Source of the DNA: Microbacterium cremeum
GTDB lineage: Bacteria > Actinomycetota > Actinomycetes > Actinomycetales > Microbacteriaceae
Length of the DNA: 64,000 nucleotides
Direction: 5' to 3'
Assembly (NCBI RefSeq): GCF_015277855.1
Contig: NZ_CP063812.1
Span: forward strand, 1,488,001-1,552,000
Of the stretch, positions 34,858 through 43,942 are shown piece after piece. Position 1 is the first letter of the stretch. The number at the start of each line of letters is the position of its first letter. Under the pieces are notes generated by a model, which saw only the letters and a list, made by a program, of their open reading frames with translations, ran no database searches and was not told the origin of the DNA. The position numbers were made by a program, and so were the translations under genes.

Positions 34858-36156
34858 GTGGCGTCCTTCTCGTTCGGCGCGGGAAATGCGAAGAAGCTCG
34901 CGACCATCCCGCTGTACGCACTGGGGCGTCTGCTGACGGCGATCGTGCCGCGGTCGTCCGACGAGTGGGTGTTCGGCTGCGCCGTCGGCATCGGCGACGG
35001 CGCACTGGCGCTGTGGCACGAGGCCGCCGCCGACGGACGCCCGGCGGTGTGGCTGACCGGCTCGGCGCGAGAGGCGAAGGATGCCGCCGCACGCGGCATC
35101 CCGACGGTTCCGAAGCGATCCGTGCGCGGGCTGTGGCGCACCGCGCGTGCGCGGGTGGTCGTCGTCACCCATGGCTTCGGAGACGTCAACCGCTACGCCG
35201 TGTCGGGCGCCTTCGTGGTGCAGCTGTGGCACGGGATCCCACTCAAGCGGATCGGGCTCGATTCGCCCGAGACGCTGCGCGTGCCTGCAGCGCTCGCGCG
35301 CACGCCGCTCGCGCGGCCGGTGCGCGCGCTCCTGCGCACCATGTTCCGCTCCGCGGCACGCCGGATCCGGCTGCTGCCGGCCGCGTCGCACCTCGTGCGC
35401 GGCCGCCTCGAGTCGGCGTTCGCGCTCGCCGATTCGCGCGTCCCGGTGACGGGCGAGCCGCGCGTGGACGTGCTGTCGTCGGGAACGGGTGCGGATCGTC
35501 GCTCCGCCGCGCGTTCGGCGCTGAGCGAGGCGGTGCCGCGCCTGGACCCGTCGAGCCGGATCGTGCTCTACGCGCCGACCTGGCGCGACGGAGCAGCCGA
35601 CCCCGCCGTGCCGAGCGACGGCGAATGGCGAAGGATCCTCGAGGTGCTCACCCGGCACGGGGCGACGATGCTCGTGCGCTCGCATCCGCTCGGGGCCGGC
35701 GAGTACGTGCCCCCGCTCCCGACGGACCGCATCCAAGAGCTCGGCAGCGACGTCGCGCCCGACGTGACTCCGCTCCTGCCCGCGCTCGACGCGCTCGTGA
35801 CCGACTTCTCCTCGCTCGCGTTCGACGCGGCGCTGGTACCCCTTCCCGTCGTCTTCCTCGCTCCCGACGTGACCGAGTACTCCCGGCGCCGCGGGTTCTA
35901 CGGACGCTACGAAGACGTCGCCGGCGACGACTGGGCCGCCGACTGGGACGACGCGGCCGCGCAGCTGGACGCCCTCCTCGGCGACGCCGCCGTGCGCGAG
36001 CGCCGCGTGGCCCGCGCGCGAGCGCTGAGCGAGCGTGTCCACGCCTATCGCGACGGTCGCAACGCCGAGAGGGTGTACCGTGCGATCCTGGCCGGACTGC
36101 ACGACCACGCGCCCGGGCCGCAAGGGGCCGCACGCCCGACGGAAGGAGACCGATGA
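34858..36156 (+). CDS. CDP-glycerol glycerophosphotransferase-family protein
   Basis: A 432-residue protein of the Glyphos_transf (TagB/TagF) family. Motifs: QLWHGIPLKRIGL (~122), VLYAPTWRDG (~237), a conserved VRSHPLG and ALVTDFSSLAFDAALV (~315). Family members add glycerol- or ribitol-phosphate units to teichoic or related cell-wall polymers at the inner membrane face. A GTG start after TAGGCT suggests a leaderless transcript. It overlaps the next family member (ATGA), so the two are coupled and likely act on the same polymer. Confidence 0.83.
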   Translation: MASFSFGAGNAKKLATIPLYALGRLLTAIVPRSSDEWVFGCAVGIGDGALALWHEAAADGRPAVWLTGSAREAKDAAARGIPTVPKRSVRGLWRTARARVVVVTHGFGDVNRYAVSGAFVVQLWHGIPLKRIGLDSPETLRVPAALARTPLARPVRALLRTMFRSAARRIRLLPAASHLVRGRLESAFALADSRVPVTGEPRVDVLSSGTGADRRSAARSALSEAVPRLDPSSRIVLYAPTWRDGAADPAVPSDGEWRRILEVLTRHGATMLVRSHPLGAGEYVPPLPTDRIQELGSDVAPDVTPLLPALDALVTDFSSLAFDAALVPLPVVFLAPDVTEYSRRRGFYGRYEDVAGDDWAADWDDAAAQLDALLGDAAVRERRVARARALSERVHAYRDGRNAERVYRAILAGLHDHAPGPQGAARPTEGDR

Positions 36157-37604
36157 CCGAGGCGCGCTTGACGACCGACGGGGGAGCAGCGCTGGTACTC
36201 AGCGGCTCCGGCGAGCGTCCCGCTTCGGTCGAAGTCGTCGGTCCGCGTGCCCGCAGCACGGCGACGCTCACCGGCCGGGGCAAGACGTGGCGCGCCGTCG
36301 TGCCGCTGCGCGCCGCCCGCTGGGGCGGGCCGGACCTTCCGCTTCCCAGCGGGTCGTACGAGGTGCGCATCGCGGAGGCCGAGGCGCGTGGCATCCGTCC
36401 GCCCGACGCCATTCCGCTGACGCAGCTGGGCACACTGCGCGCACAGCTGGACGGCTGGACCCTGGTCATCGGTCCGCCGATGGACCCTGCGTACGACTCG
36501 GGGGAGGGCCAGGACGCGCTCGAGCGGCGATACGCGACGCGGCCGACGGGATTCGAGAACGCGGTGTTCTTCGAGAGCTTCTACGGCCGCAACGCCAGCT
36601 GCAACCCGCTTGCGATCGATCGGGAGCTGTCGCGGCGTCTCCCGGGAGTGACGCGCTACTGGAGCGTGGTCGACCTGTCGGTCGCGGTGCCCGAGGGTGC
36701 CGTCCCGGTGGTCGAGGGCAGCCCGGAGTGGTGGCGCGCCCGGGGGGCGGCCCGGCTGCTGGTCGTGAACGACTGGCTTCGGCGTCGATTCGTGCGGCGC
36801 CGCGGGCAGGTCGTGCTGCAGACGTGGCACGGCACGCCGCTCAAGCGCCTCGCGCTGCACCGGCCGGGTTTCGATCCGCGCCGCGCGGTCGCCGTCATCC
36901 GCGAGTCGCGCCGGTGGAACATCCTCCTCGCCCAGAACCCGTACGCCGCGACGATCCTCGGCAAGGCCTACGCGTTCCTCACCCGGCCGATCTGGGTCGA
37001 GGGGTATCCGCGCAACGACGTGCTCACGACCGGCGACGGCACGGCCACACGGCACGCGCTCGGCATCCGTCCGGGGGAGCGCGTGCTGCTGTACGCGCCG
37101 ACGTGGCGCGACGACCGGGACCAGATCGTCGACTTCGTCGACCCGGTGCGGCTGGCGGCCGCGACCGACTCGGTCGTGCTCGTGCGCGGGCACTCGCGGA
37201 CCCTGCTTCCGGGGAAGGACGCCGAGGGCCCCCGCGTCATCGACGTCACCGGCTTCCCCGACACGTCGCAGCTGCTGCTGGTCGCCGACGCCCTCATCAC
37301 CGACTACTCGTCGGTCATGTTCGACTTCTCGGTGACCGGCAAGCCGATGTACTTCCTGGTGCCCGACATGGAGCATTTCCGCGGCGAGCTGCGCGGCTTC
37401 TACTTCGATCTGGCCGCGCACGCGCCGGGTCCGGTGGTGCGGTCGGAGCAGGAGCTGGTGCGCGCGATCGCCGAGCCCGATCCCGACGCCCACGCCGCGA
37501 AGTACGCGGCCTGGCGCGCGAGGTTCAACGCGCGCGACGACGGGCGCGCCGCCGAGCGCGTGGTCGCACGCCTCCTCGACCAGGGCTTCGTCGGCGCCGG
37601 CTGA
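36153..37604 (+). CDS. CDP-glycerol glycerophosphotransferase-family protein
   Basis: A 483-residue second family member. An N-terminal ~125-residue beta-rich domain of unknown role precedes the transferase domain: VLQTWHGTPLKRLALH (~225), LLYAPTWRDDRDQ (~310), VLVRGHSRTL and ALITDYSSVMFDFSVTGKPM (~378). GYPRND is the usual segment between the domains. GGAAGGAG precedes the ATG. Likely a polyol-phosphate polymerase or primase of wall teichoic acid-like polymer; the exact sugar-alcohol is unknown. Confidence 0.87.
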   Translation: MTEARLTTDGGAALVLSGSGERPASVEVVGPRARSTATLTGRGKTWRAVVPLRAARWGGPDLPLPSGSYEVRIAEAEARGIRPPDAIPLTQLGTLRAQLDGWTLVIGPPMDPAYDSGEGQDALERRYATRPTGFENAVFFESFYGRNASCNPLAIDRELSRRLPGVTRYWSVVDLSVAVPEGAVPVVEGSPEWWRARGAARLLVVNDWLRRRFVRRRGQVVLQTWHGTPLKRLALHRPGFDPRRAVAVIRESRRWNILLAQNPYAATILGKAYAFLTRPIWVEGYPRNDVLTTGDGTATRHALGIRPGERVLLYAPTWRDDRDQIVDFVDPVRLAAATDSVVLVRGHSRTLLPGKDAEGPRVIDVTGFPDTSQLLLVADALITDYSSVMFDFSVTGKPMYFLVPDMEHFRGELRGFYFDLAAHAPGPVVRSEQELVRAIAEPDPDAHAAKYAAWRARFNARDDGRAAERVVARLLDQGFVGAG

Positions 37605-37627
37605 CCTGCGGGGCGGTGGTGCCCGGG

Positions 37628-38722
37628 CTACGGCAGCGGCGTGTTGCGGCTGCCGAGCCGCGAGGTGTCGACGGTGTCGTGCGCGCCGCGGACGACACCG
37701 ACCAGGAACCCCCAGCCCCACGCGAGGTGCATCGTGGGCAGCACCGCGGCGGTCCACAGCTTGTCTCGCCATCCGTGGCCGCCGCCCCGCCCGATCGCGA
37801 CCCCGATGACGAGCACCGCGTAGGCGAGCACCGGCACGTAGACGACGGATGCCGCGACCGCCCACCAGCCCTGCAGCACACCGGCCAGCTGCAGCACTCC
37901 GACGATGATCGACGCGGCGATGGCGAGCACGAGCGCGGGCGGCGCGAAGAAGCGCAGCGAGTTGCCGCGCCCGAACCGGCGCACGAGCTCGCCGCGCCAC
38001 CGGCCGGTCGCCGAGAACTGCCGCACCAGGCGCGTCCAGCTCTCGCGCGGCCAGTAGGTGACATCGAGCGTCGGGTCGAACCACACGAGGTACCCGGCGC
38101 GACGGATGCGCAGGTTCAGCTCCCAGTCCTCGCCGCGGCGGATCGTCTCGTCGAACAATCCCACCTCGTCCAGGACCGCGCGGCGCATCACGCCGAGGTA
38201 CGCCGACTCGGCCTCACCCTCCTGCGTGCCGCCGTGATAGGCGCCTCCTCCGAGGCCGATGGGGGAGTTGTAGGCGCGCGCGACCGCCCGCTGGAAGGGC
38301 GTGCGGCCCTCGGCGCGCATGACGCCGCCCACGTTGGCCGCGCGCACGCGATCGAGCGTCGCGAGGGCGCGGCGCGTGTACGAGGGGTCGAGCTCGGAGT
38401 GGGCGTCGACCCGCACGATGGTGGGGTGGCGCGCGGTCCGGATCGCCAGGTTGAGGCCGACCGGGATGTCGGCCGCCGGGTTGTCGACCAGGACGAGGCG
38501 CTCATCGGTGCGGGCGAGCTCTCGCGCCAGCTCGCTCGTGCCATCGGTCGAGGGTCCGAGTGCGAGGATGAGCTCGGTCGGTCCGTCGACGTCCTGCGCG
38601 AGAACCGTCTCGACGGCTCGGCGCAGGTAGCCGTGCTCGTTGAGGACAGGCATGACGAAGCTCACGCCGGCATCTGGGGGGACGGCTGGAGCGTCCTTGC
38701 GCCCGTGTTGCTCGACATGCAC
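37628..38722 (-). CDS. Family 2 glycosyltransferase with C-terminal membrane helices (ExoA-like)
   Basis: A 364-residue GT-A glycosyltransferase. Motifs: VSFVMPVLNEHGYL at the start, STDGTSE, VRVDAHSELDPSY (nucleotide/metal-binding region) and RRGEDWELNLRIRRAGY (ED catalytic region). Three to four transmembrane helices follow residue ~255. It resembles succinoglycan-type ExoA enzymes that build a polymer repeat on a lipid carrier. It is convergent with the teichoic-type genes, and probably belongs to the same surface-polymer locus. The start is GTG at 38722. Confidence 0.85.
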   Translation of the reverse strand: MHVEQHGRKDAPAVPPDAGVSFVMPVLNEHGYLRRAVETVLAQDVDGPTELILALGPSTDGTSELARELARTDERLVLVDNPAADIPVGLNLAIRTARHPTIVRVDAHSELDPSYTRRALATLDRVRAANVGGVMRAEGRTPFQRAVARAYNSPIGLGGGAYHGGTQEGEAESAYLGVMRRAVLDEVGLFDETIRRGEDWELNLRIRRAGYLVWFDPTLDVTYWPRESWTRLVRQFSATGRWRGELVRRFGRGNSLRFFAPPALVLAIAASIIVGVLQLAGVLQGWWAVAASVVYVPVLAYAVLVIGVAIGRGGGHGWRDKLWTAAVLPTMHLAWGWGFLVGVVRGAHDTVDTSRLGSRNTPLP

Positions 38723-38770
38723 GCGTCGATCATGTCATGTACGCCCCCGAGAGCCCGCTGAGGACCCGGT

Positions 38771-38776
38771 TAGGCT
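38771..38776 (+). promoter_or_regulatory. -10 box TAGGCT of a leaderless promoter
   Basis: TAGGCT, 6 bases before the GTG at 38783, in the divergent region with the GT2 gene. Confidence 0.5.
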
Positions 38777-38782
38777 GGACGG

Positions 38783-40063
38783 GTGGGTCTCGTCTCGGAT
38801 GCCAAGAAGGCGGTCGCGCTCGTCCGCAGAGCCGTGCTCAACCGCTCGGCCGTCATCGAGGTGCGGCGCGCGCTCGCGCAGCGCCCGCCGCATCCGTCGT
38901 TCCACTACCGCGTCGCCGTGTACTTCGCCGACGGTGACGTCAACATGTACCAGATGCGGCAGTGGTACAAGCCGCTCGCCGAACTGTCCAAGACCTGGCC
39001 GGTCGTCGTTCTGAGCCGCGCCGCGACGGGTGCCCGCGCACTCCTCGCCGAGGAGGCGCCGCCGGTCGCGTTCGTGCCCACCGTGCGCGACCTCGAGCGC
39101 TTCATCGCGACGCAGGACATCCGTGTGGTGCTGTACGTGAACCAGAACACGCGGAACTTCCAGATGTTCCGCTACGGCCGCCGCTGGCACGTGTTCATCA
39201 ACCACGGCGAGTCCGACAAGATGTACATGACCACGAACCAGTACAAGGCGTACGACTACGCCCTGGTCGCCGGGGACGCGGCGCGCGAGCGCCTTTCTCG
39301 GGTGCTGTGGGACTACGACATCGATCACCGGACGATCCCGATCGGGCGTCCGCAAGCGGACCACTACTCGGGAACGCTGCCCTACCCGCCCGACGATCGC
39401 ACGGTCGTGCTGTACGCGCCCACCTGGGAGGGCGACCGCCCGTCCGCGCATTACGGCTCGGTGGCGTCGCACGGCGAGGCACTCGTGTCGGCGCTGCTCG
39501 CGACCGGCCGCCATCGCGTGATCTACCGGCCGCACCCGCGGTCGGGAGTGGTCGACGCGGAGTACGGCGCCGCCAACCGGCGCATCATCGCGGCGATCGC
39601 TGCGGCCAACGCCGCGGATCCGGCCGCGCGGCACGTGTACGATCACGCGCCGGACCTCGGCTGGCAGCTGTCGGCGGCGGATGTCGCGATCGTCGACATC
39701 TCGGCGATGGTCTACGACCGGCTCGCGGCCGACAGGCCGCTCCTGATCACGCGGCCGGCCGACCCGGCGGCGGCGATCGACACCCACGGGTACCTGTCGG
39801 CGTGCGAATGGCTCGACGCGTCGTCGGCCCCCGACATCGTCGCCGAGACCGACCGCGTGCTCGGCGACCCGGAAGCCGTCGCGCGTCTCGAACGCTGGGT
39901 GTCGCACTACTTCGGCGACACGTCGCCCGGAGCGGCGACGGCCCGTTTCCACGCCGCGATCGAGCGCCTCATGCGCGAATGGGACGAGTGGTATGCGCGC
40001 ACGTCTCAGGGCGAGGCCGAGGAGGAGCCCGAAGAAGAGGCCGACCTCGACGACGAGTCGTGA
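38783..40063 (+). CDS. CDP-glycerol glycerophosphotransferase-family protein (third copy, divergent)
   Basis: A 426-residue family member less typical than the two upstream. Visible: VFINHGESDKMYMTTNQYKAYD in place of the WHGxPLK motif, VVLYAPTWEGDRPSAHYGS, VIYRPHPRSG and VAIVDISAMVYDRLAADRPLL in place of TDYSS. It ends in an acidic tail (EAEEEPEEEADLDDES). It may transfer a different phosphopolyol or act on a different acceptor. Confidence 0.78.
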   Translation: MGLVSDAKKAVALVRRAVLNRSAVIEVRRALAQRPPHPSFHYRVAVYFADGDVNMYQMRQWYKPLAELSKTWPVVVLSRAATGARALLAEEAPPVAFVPTVRDLERFIATQDIRVVLYVNQNTRNFQMFRYGRRWHVFINHGESDKMYMTTNQYKAYDYALVAGDAARERLSRVLWDYDIDHRTIPIGRPQADHYSGTLPYPPDDRTVVLYAPTWEGDRPSAHYGSVASHGEALVSALLATGRHRVIYRPHPRSGVVDAEYGAANRRIIAAIAAANAADPAARHVYDHAPDLGWQLSAADVAIVDISAMVYDRLAADRPLLITRPADPAAAIDTHGYLSACEWLDASSAPDIVAETDRVLGDPEAVARLERWVSHYFGDTSPGAATARFHAAIERLMREWDEWYARTSQGEAEEEPEEEADLDDES

Positions 40064-40082
40064 CGCTCGCGCCGCGCGCAGC

Positions 40083-41498
40083 TCAGGCGACCGCCGCGGG
40101 CCGCTCGACCAGGCGCGAGATGGCGGCGAGCGGGATCGACACCCAGGTGGGGCGGTTGCGGGACTCGTAGATCGCCTCGTACACGGCCTTGTCGAGTTCG
40201 AGGGCGGCCAGCAGCGGATGCCTCGGATCGAGGTCGCCGCCGGAGACGTCGGCGTATCCCTCGACGAACGCCTGGCGGGCGTCGCGTGCCCAGCTGCGAA
40301 CCGCCCCGGGGGAGCGGTCGGGATCATCGAGGCGCAGCGAGCCCGTCACGTAGTCGAACGACCGCAGCATGCCGGCCACGTCGCGCAGGGCCAGGTCGGG
40401 CTGCGTCCGCTCGATCATGGGCCGCAGCGGTTCACCCTCGAAGTCGAGCAGCACCCAGCCGCGGCCGGGAGCCTGGATGACCTGGCCGAGGTGGTAGTCG
40501 CCGTGGATGCGCTGCAGCGGCGGCCACGAGACCTCCAGCGCGCGCCGGTACACCGCCTCGGCGGCGGCCCGCCGCTCCGAGATCTCGGGCACCTCGGCCA
40601 TCGCGATCGCCAGGCGGCGAGCCCACGTCGACGCCGTGGCTTCACGGTCGTGCGTGGTGGCGGCGCGTGTGGGGAAGCACCCGGCCAGCGCCAGATGCAC
40701 GTCGGCGGTGGCGCTTCCGAGCGCGCGAGCCTGGGCGCGGAAATCGTCGCCGCGCGCTGCGGCGAGGAGGGCGACACGCCACGCGTCCTCGACATCCGGG
40801 AGGAACTGCTGCGCGAACGCGAGCGAACCGCGGACTGAGCCGTGGGTGGTCTCGAGATCCGGCCAGATGCCCTCCACCCACCCCACCGGCTCCGGCACGC
40901 GCGACGAGCCCGCCTCAGCCAGGGCGAGCTGCAGCTCGATGTCAGGATTGAGTCCGGGATGCACCTGCCGATACACCTTGCAGATGACCGGCATTCCGCC
41001 GCCCTCGTAGATCAGCGAGGTGTTGGACTGCTCGCCCGTGACGACACGGGAGGTCGCCACGTCGCCCGGCGCTGCGCCGGCGGCCGGATGACCGGCGACC
41101 CGGGTCTGCGGCCCCTGCGCCGTGCCGCCGCCCGCGACCAGCCGCAGGAGCGCGCTCGCATAGGCGGGGTCGAACGGACCGTCGATGAACGTCGTTCCGG
41201 GCTCCGGGCTGCCGATGACATGGTCGGGGTCGGCGGTGACCGTCTCGGTCGCGCGCGCGACGACGGGGATCTGGTAGAGCACCGCCGGCAGGGAGCCTTC
41301 GTCGGCGACCAGGTAGGTGCGTATGCGCGCATCGGAATTCGCCGACGGGCCGGCAGCTTCGTCGGCCGCCGTGTCGGCGTCCGTCGGGGGCGGCAGCTCC
41401 CACCACGACACGAGGCGCAGGCTCGGTGGGCGCGCCTTCGCGGCGTACCACCGCTGCCGCGGCATCCACGCCGCCAGGCACGCCAGGGTGCTGTCCAT
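40083..41498 (-). CDS. mak: Maltokinase
   Basis: A 471-residue APH-fold kinase that phosphorylates maltose to maltose-1-phosphate for the GlgE glucan pathway. It begins ACLAAWMPRQRWYAAKARP, typical of maltokinase, and has the catalytic loop QRIHGDYHLGQVI (HxDxxxxQ) and the metal motif WVLLDFEGEPLRP. GlgE, TreS and GlgB are not within the window, so the gene is detached from its pathway here. The ATG at 41498 follows TAACCT (41506-41511) by 7 bases, and a LacI-type palindrome lies 47 bases upstream, suggesting sugar control. Confidence 0.88.
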   Translation of the reverse strand: MDSTLACLAAWMPRQRWYAAKARPPSLRLVSWWELPPPTDADTAADEAAGPSANSDARIRTYLVADEGSLPAVLYQIPVVARATETVTADPDHVIGSPEPGTTFIDGPFDPAYASALLRLVAGGGTAQGPQTRVAGHPAAGAAPGDVATSRVVTGEQSNTSLIYEGGGMPVICKVYRQVHPGLNPDIELQLALAEAGSSRVPEPVGWVEGIWPDLETTHGSVRGSLAFAQQFLPDVEDAWRVALLAAARGDDFRAQARALGSATADVHLALAGCFPTRAATTHDREATASTWARRLAIAMAEVPEISERRAAAEAVYRRALEVSWPPLQRIHGDYHLGQVIQAPGRGWVLLDFEGEPLRPMIERTQPDLALRDVAGMLRSFDYVTGSLRLDDPDRSPGAVRSWARDARQAFVEGYADVSGGDLDPRHPLLAALELDKAVYEAIYESRNRPTWVSIPLAAISRLVERPAAVA

Positions 41499-41505
41499 AC
41501 ATGTG

Positions 41506-41511
41506 AGGTTA
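41506..41511 (-). promoter_or_regulatory. -10 box TAACCT of the maltokinase promoter
   Basis: TAACCT on the minus strand, 7 bases before the ATG at 41498. It fixes the transcription start close to the start codon. Confidence 0.45.
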
Positions 41512-41544
41512 TGCCCGTGGCTCGGCGCCTGTCGAGCATCGGAC

Positions 41545-41558
41545 TGCAAGCGCTTGCA
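41545..41558. promoter_or_regulatory. LacI-family operator TGCAAGCGCTTGCA
   Basis: A perfect 14-bp palindrome with the central CG of LacI/GalR-family sites, centred about 40 bases upstream of the maltokinase -10 box. The regulator gene is not in the window. Confidence 0.65.
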
Positions 41559-41597
41559 TTGTGACGCGCCCTCGCACGGTGCCGCAGACTCGCCCCC

Positions 41598-43049
41598 TCA
41601 GAAGGGCGGGCTGGTGCCGGGAGGGTCTTCGGGGGCGAACAGCCACGGTTCCTTCATGACTCGGCGCCGATCGAGGATCTCGGGGTCGGTGAGGAATCGA
41701 ACGACCGGATCGGGACGGTCGGTGTGCTTTCGGCCTGAGGTGCTCGTCCACACCAGGACACCGGGAGCGGTCTGCGCGACCGTCCACGCCTCGACGGTTT
41801 TGAGCACGTGGTGACGTCGGCAGAGGTGCGCGAGGTTCGCGTGGTGGGTGGGGCCGCCTTGGGCCGCACCGACAGTGTGATCCACGTCGCATCGCCAGAC
41901 CGGCATCCGGCAGCCGGGGAACCGGCATCGCTCGTCGCGGGCGGCGAGGAACCGGTCGAGGGCGGGGCCCGGGCGGTAGCGGTCGACACAGAGGACCGCG
42001 CCGGTGACGGGGGAGGTCATGACGCGTTCCCACCCGGGTGCGCCCGCCGCGAGCGCCCGAGCGGTCTCGGTGTCGATGGGGCCGTAGCCGGCCAGGAGTG
42101 CGGGTTCGGTGGAGGCGCCGGTCATCGTGAGCACGGGCACCGTGACCTGCACGGTGGCGCGGATGGCGTCCAGTCCGGTGCCGGCGACGCAGTCGTCGGG
42201 ACCGGCGGTCAGGAGCAGGTCGGTGGCGATGTCGGCGCGCAGCTGATCCATCGTCCGTTCGTCCACGGGCTCGGCGCCCTCTGTCTCGGCGCCCTCGGTC
42301 TCGCCGCTCGTGCCGAACTCGGTGGCGGTGTCGGCCTCGGTGTCGGTGCCTGTGTCTGCGTCGGCGTCTGTGCCGGTGCCGGGGACTCGCGCTGCGACGA
42401 CCGAGTGGGCTTGCGCGGTGAGCCGGTCATGGATGCCGTGGATCAAGGCGGCCTCGTGGGTGAGCTCGAGGGTCGCGAGGCCGTCCGCCTGGTCGATCAC
42501 ACGGACGTCGCGACGCGCGACCGCGGCGGCGTGTCGCTCCTCGAGGGACCGCTCCACGAATCGCTCGGCGATCACCTTCAGTACCGGCGCGAGCCTTCCC
42601 GGCGTGAGCGTGGCCGCGCGGTCCACGGCGATCCTCACGAACCGGTCGCGGGCTTGATCGTCGTCGATCGGGTCTCCGATGTCGTGGATCACCGCGAGGT
42701 GCTGGCGCGAGAGGTCGCCGCGCTCCAATGCCTCGACCGCCGGCGCGAATCGCGCACACAGATCGGCCGACTCCGACAGCAGCCGGATGATCGTCCGCTC
42801 CGACACCCGGCTCGACGTCGCGAGGTCGGACACCAGCGCCCGCCGCGCCAGTTCGGACCGGCGCCGATGCTCGATACTCGCGTGGGCCGGCGTGGACACC
42901 GCGGCTGCGGCATCCGCCAGCAACCGGATCTCGGCAGCATCGGCCGCTGCACGGGCGCGCCGCCCCGTCTCGAACCCGTCCACCAGCCGGCCCGCAGCCG
43001 CGAAAGCGGACGTCGGGTCGAACGCAGGATCGGCAGGCATGAGACTCAC
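41598..43049 (-). CDS. DUF222 / HNH endonuclease-domain protein
   Basis: A 483-residue actinobacterial DUF222-HNH protein. The helical N-terminal DUF222 (residues ~10-270) is followed by an HNH motif: CRFPGCRMPVWRCDVDHTVG, then HHANLAHLCRRHHVLK, with zinc Cys and the catalytic DH pair. A low-complexity Thr/Asp/Glu stretch (about residues 225-265) splits DUF222. These genes are numerous and variable in Microbacteriaceae, and are often linked to 13E12-type repeats; the function is unknown. The start may be ATG 43049 or 43040. Confidence 0.87.
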   Translation of the reverse strand: MSLMPADPAFDPTSAFAAAGRLVDGFETGRRARAAADAAEIRLLADAAAAVSTPAHASIEHRRRSELARRALVSDLATSSRVSERTIIRLLSESADLCARFAPAVEALERGDLSRQHLAVIHDIGDPIDDDQARDRFVRIAVDRAATLTPGRLAPVLKVIAERFVERSLEERHAAAVARRDVRVIDQADGLATLELTHEAALIHGIHDRLTAQAHSVVAARVPGTGTDADADTGTDTEADTATEFGTSGETEGAETEGAEPVDERTMDQLRADIATDLLLTAGPDDCVAGTGLDAIRATVQVTVPVLTMTGASTEPALLAGYGPIDTETARALAAGAPGWERVMTSPVTGAVLCVDRYRPGPALDRFLAARDERCRFPGCRMPVWRCDVDHTVGAAQGGPTHHANLAHLCRRHHVLKTVEAWTVAQTAPGVLVWTSTSGRKHTDRPDPVVRFLTDPEILDRRRVMKEPWLFAPEDPPGTSPPF

Positions 43050-43278
43050 AGACGAAGAGGGGACGCGGACTCGAGACTCCCCGCGAATCGCGGTCGCTTC
43101 CCACCCTCACGCTGCGGCCTTCCGCCGCGACAATCCTGCCCACCGACTCGTCCGGAACGGCCGAGCCTCACTCACTCATCGAATCTCTGATCCAGACTCT
43201 ACAGCGAGCATCGGTGCGAACACAAGAGCAAATGTTCGAAGATTCGAGGCGTGCCCACGACGGCGCCAGACCGGGCCA

Positions 43279-43506
43279 CTACTCGCCCGTGGGAGACTCC
43301 TGCGACTCCACGATCTCGACGACCGGAGCCACGGGGATGACGATCGACTCGACGGCGCCACCTCCGAGGTCGCCGCTCCCCAGCAGACCGAGATCGGCGG
43401 CCGCGGCATCCGCCAGACGCTCTGCCGCGGTCTCGGGGCGCGCCGGCTCGGACGGGATCCCTGCCCACTCGGCAGGCTCTTCAGGACGCTGGACGAACAG
43501 ACCCAT
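43279..43506 (-). CDS. Small acidic hypothetical protein
   Basis: A 75-residue protein, MGLFVQRPEEPAEWAGIP onward, Ala/Glu/Pro-rich with a hydrophobic patch ESIVIPVAPVVEIVE. No known domain. Composition is protein-like and it is flanked by same-strand genes. A GACAAT box lies 6 bases before the ATG, so it may be leaderless. The 43050-43278 stretch between it and the DUF222 gene shows nothing else I can identify. Confidence 0.55.
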   Translation of the reverse strand: MGLFVQRPEEPAEWAGIPSEPARPETAAERLADAAAADLGLLGSGDLGGGAVESIVIPVAPVVEIVESQESPTGE

Positions 43507-43536
43507 GGGTCCATTGTCGCCCCGCCGCGCGCGTCG

Positions 43537-43839
43537 TCACATCACGAAGCGCCACAAGTACTCGTTTCCGTCCTCGGGGTGAAACCACGCGAGCGTCACG
43601 ACGGCGTCGTCCGGATCGGCATCGCACAAGCAGACCTCCGCGGTGTCGCCGGGCGTCATCTGACCCCAGTGCTCCGTCGTCGACGCACCGCCGCCGTCGA
43701 CGAACACCCGCACGAAGTCGAGCGGCAGAGCGCTCGCATTCGTGATGAGCGGATGCCGGTCGTAGATGCGATCGACTCGCCACGGCACGCGATAGGCGAG
43801 GGGCGGGCGGGGTTCGTCGGGATCGAGCGCGCGGAGCAT
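43537..43839 (-). CDS. Hypothetical protein, beta-rich
   Basis: A 100-residue protein with alternating hydrophobic strands (PLDFVRVFVDGG, AEVCLCDADPDDAVVTLAWF) and a conserved-looking end DGNEYLWRFVM. No signal peptide or known motif. The ATG at 43839 follows TAGCGT (43847-43852) by 7 bases, favouring this start over the longer frame. It could be a small binding domain; function unknown. Confidence 0.6.
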   Translation of the reverse strand: MLRALDPDEPRPPLAYRVPWRVDRIYDRHPLITNASALPLDFVRVFVDGGGASTTEHWGQMTPGDTAEVCLCDADPDDAVVTLAWFHPEDGNEYLWRFVM

Positions 43840-43942
43840 GCGCGAGACGCTAGGCGTGGTGTCGGACGCGCAGACCGCCCTCACGCGGGCATCGTGGCGG
43901 ACCTGTGCGAACTCCGTCGCGGACGCCTCCTGGGGAGGAGAC

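Noticed and set aside
33073..36123. A ~1000-codon minus-strand open frame opposite htrA and the transferase gene
   Set aside because: Composition is Arg/Gly/Asp-biased and the plus strand carries two motif-complete genes.
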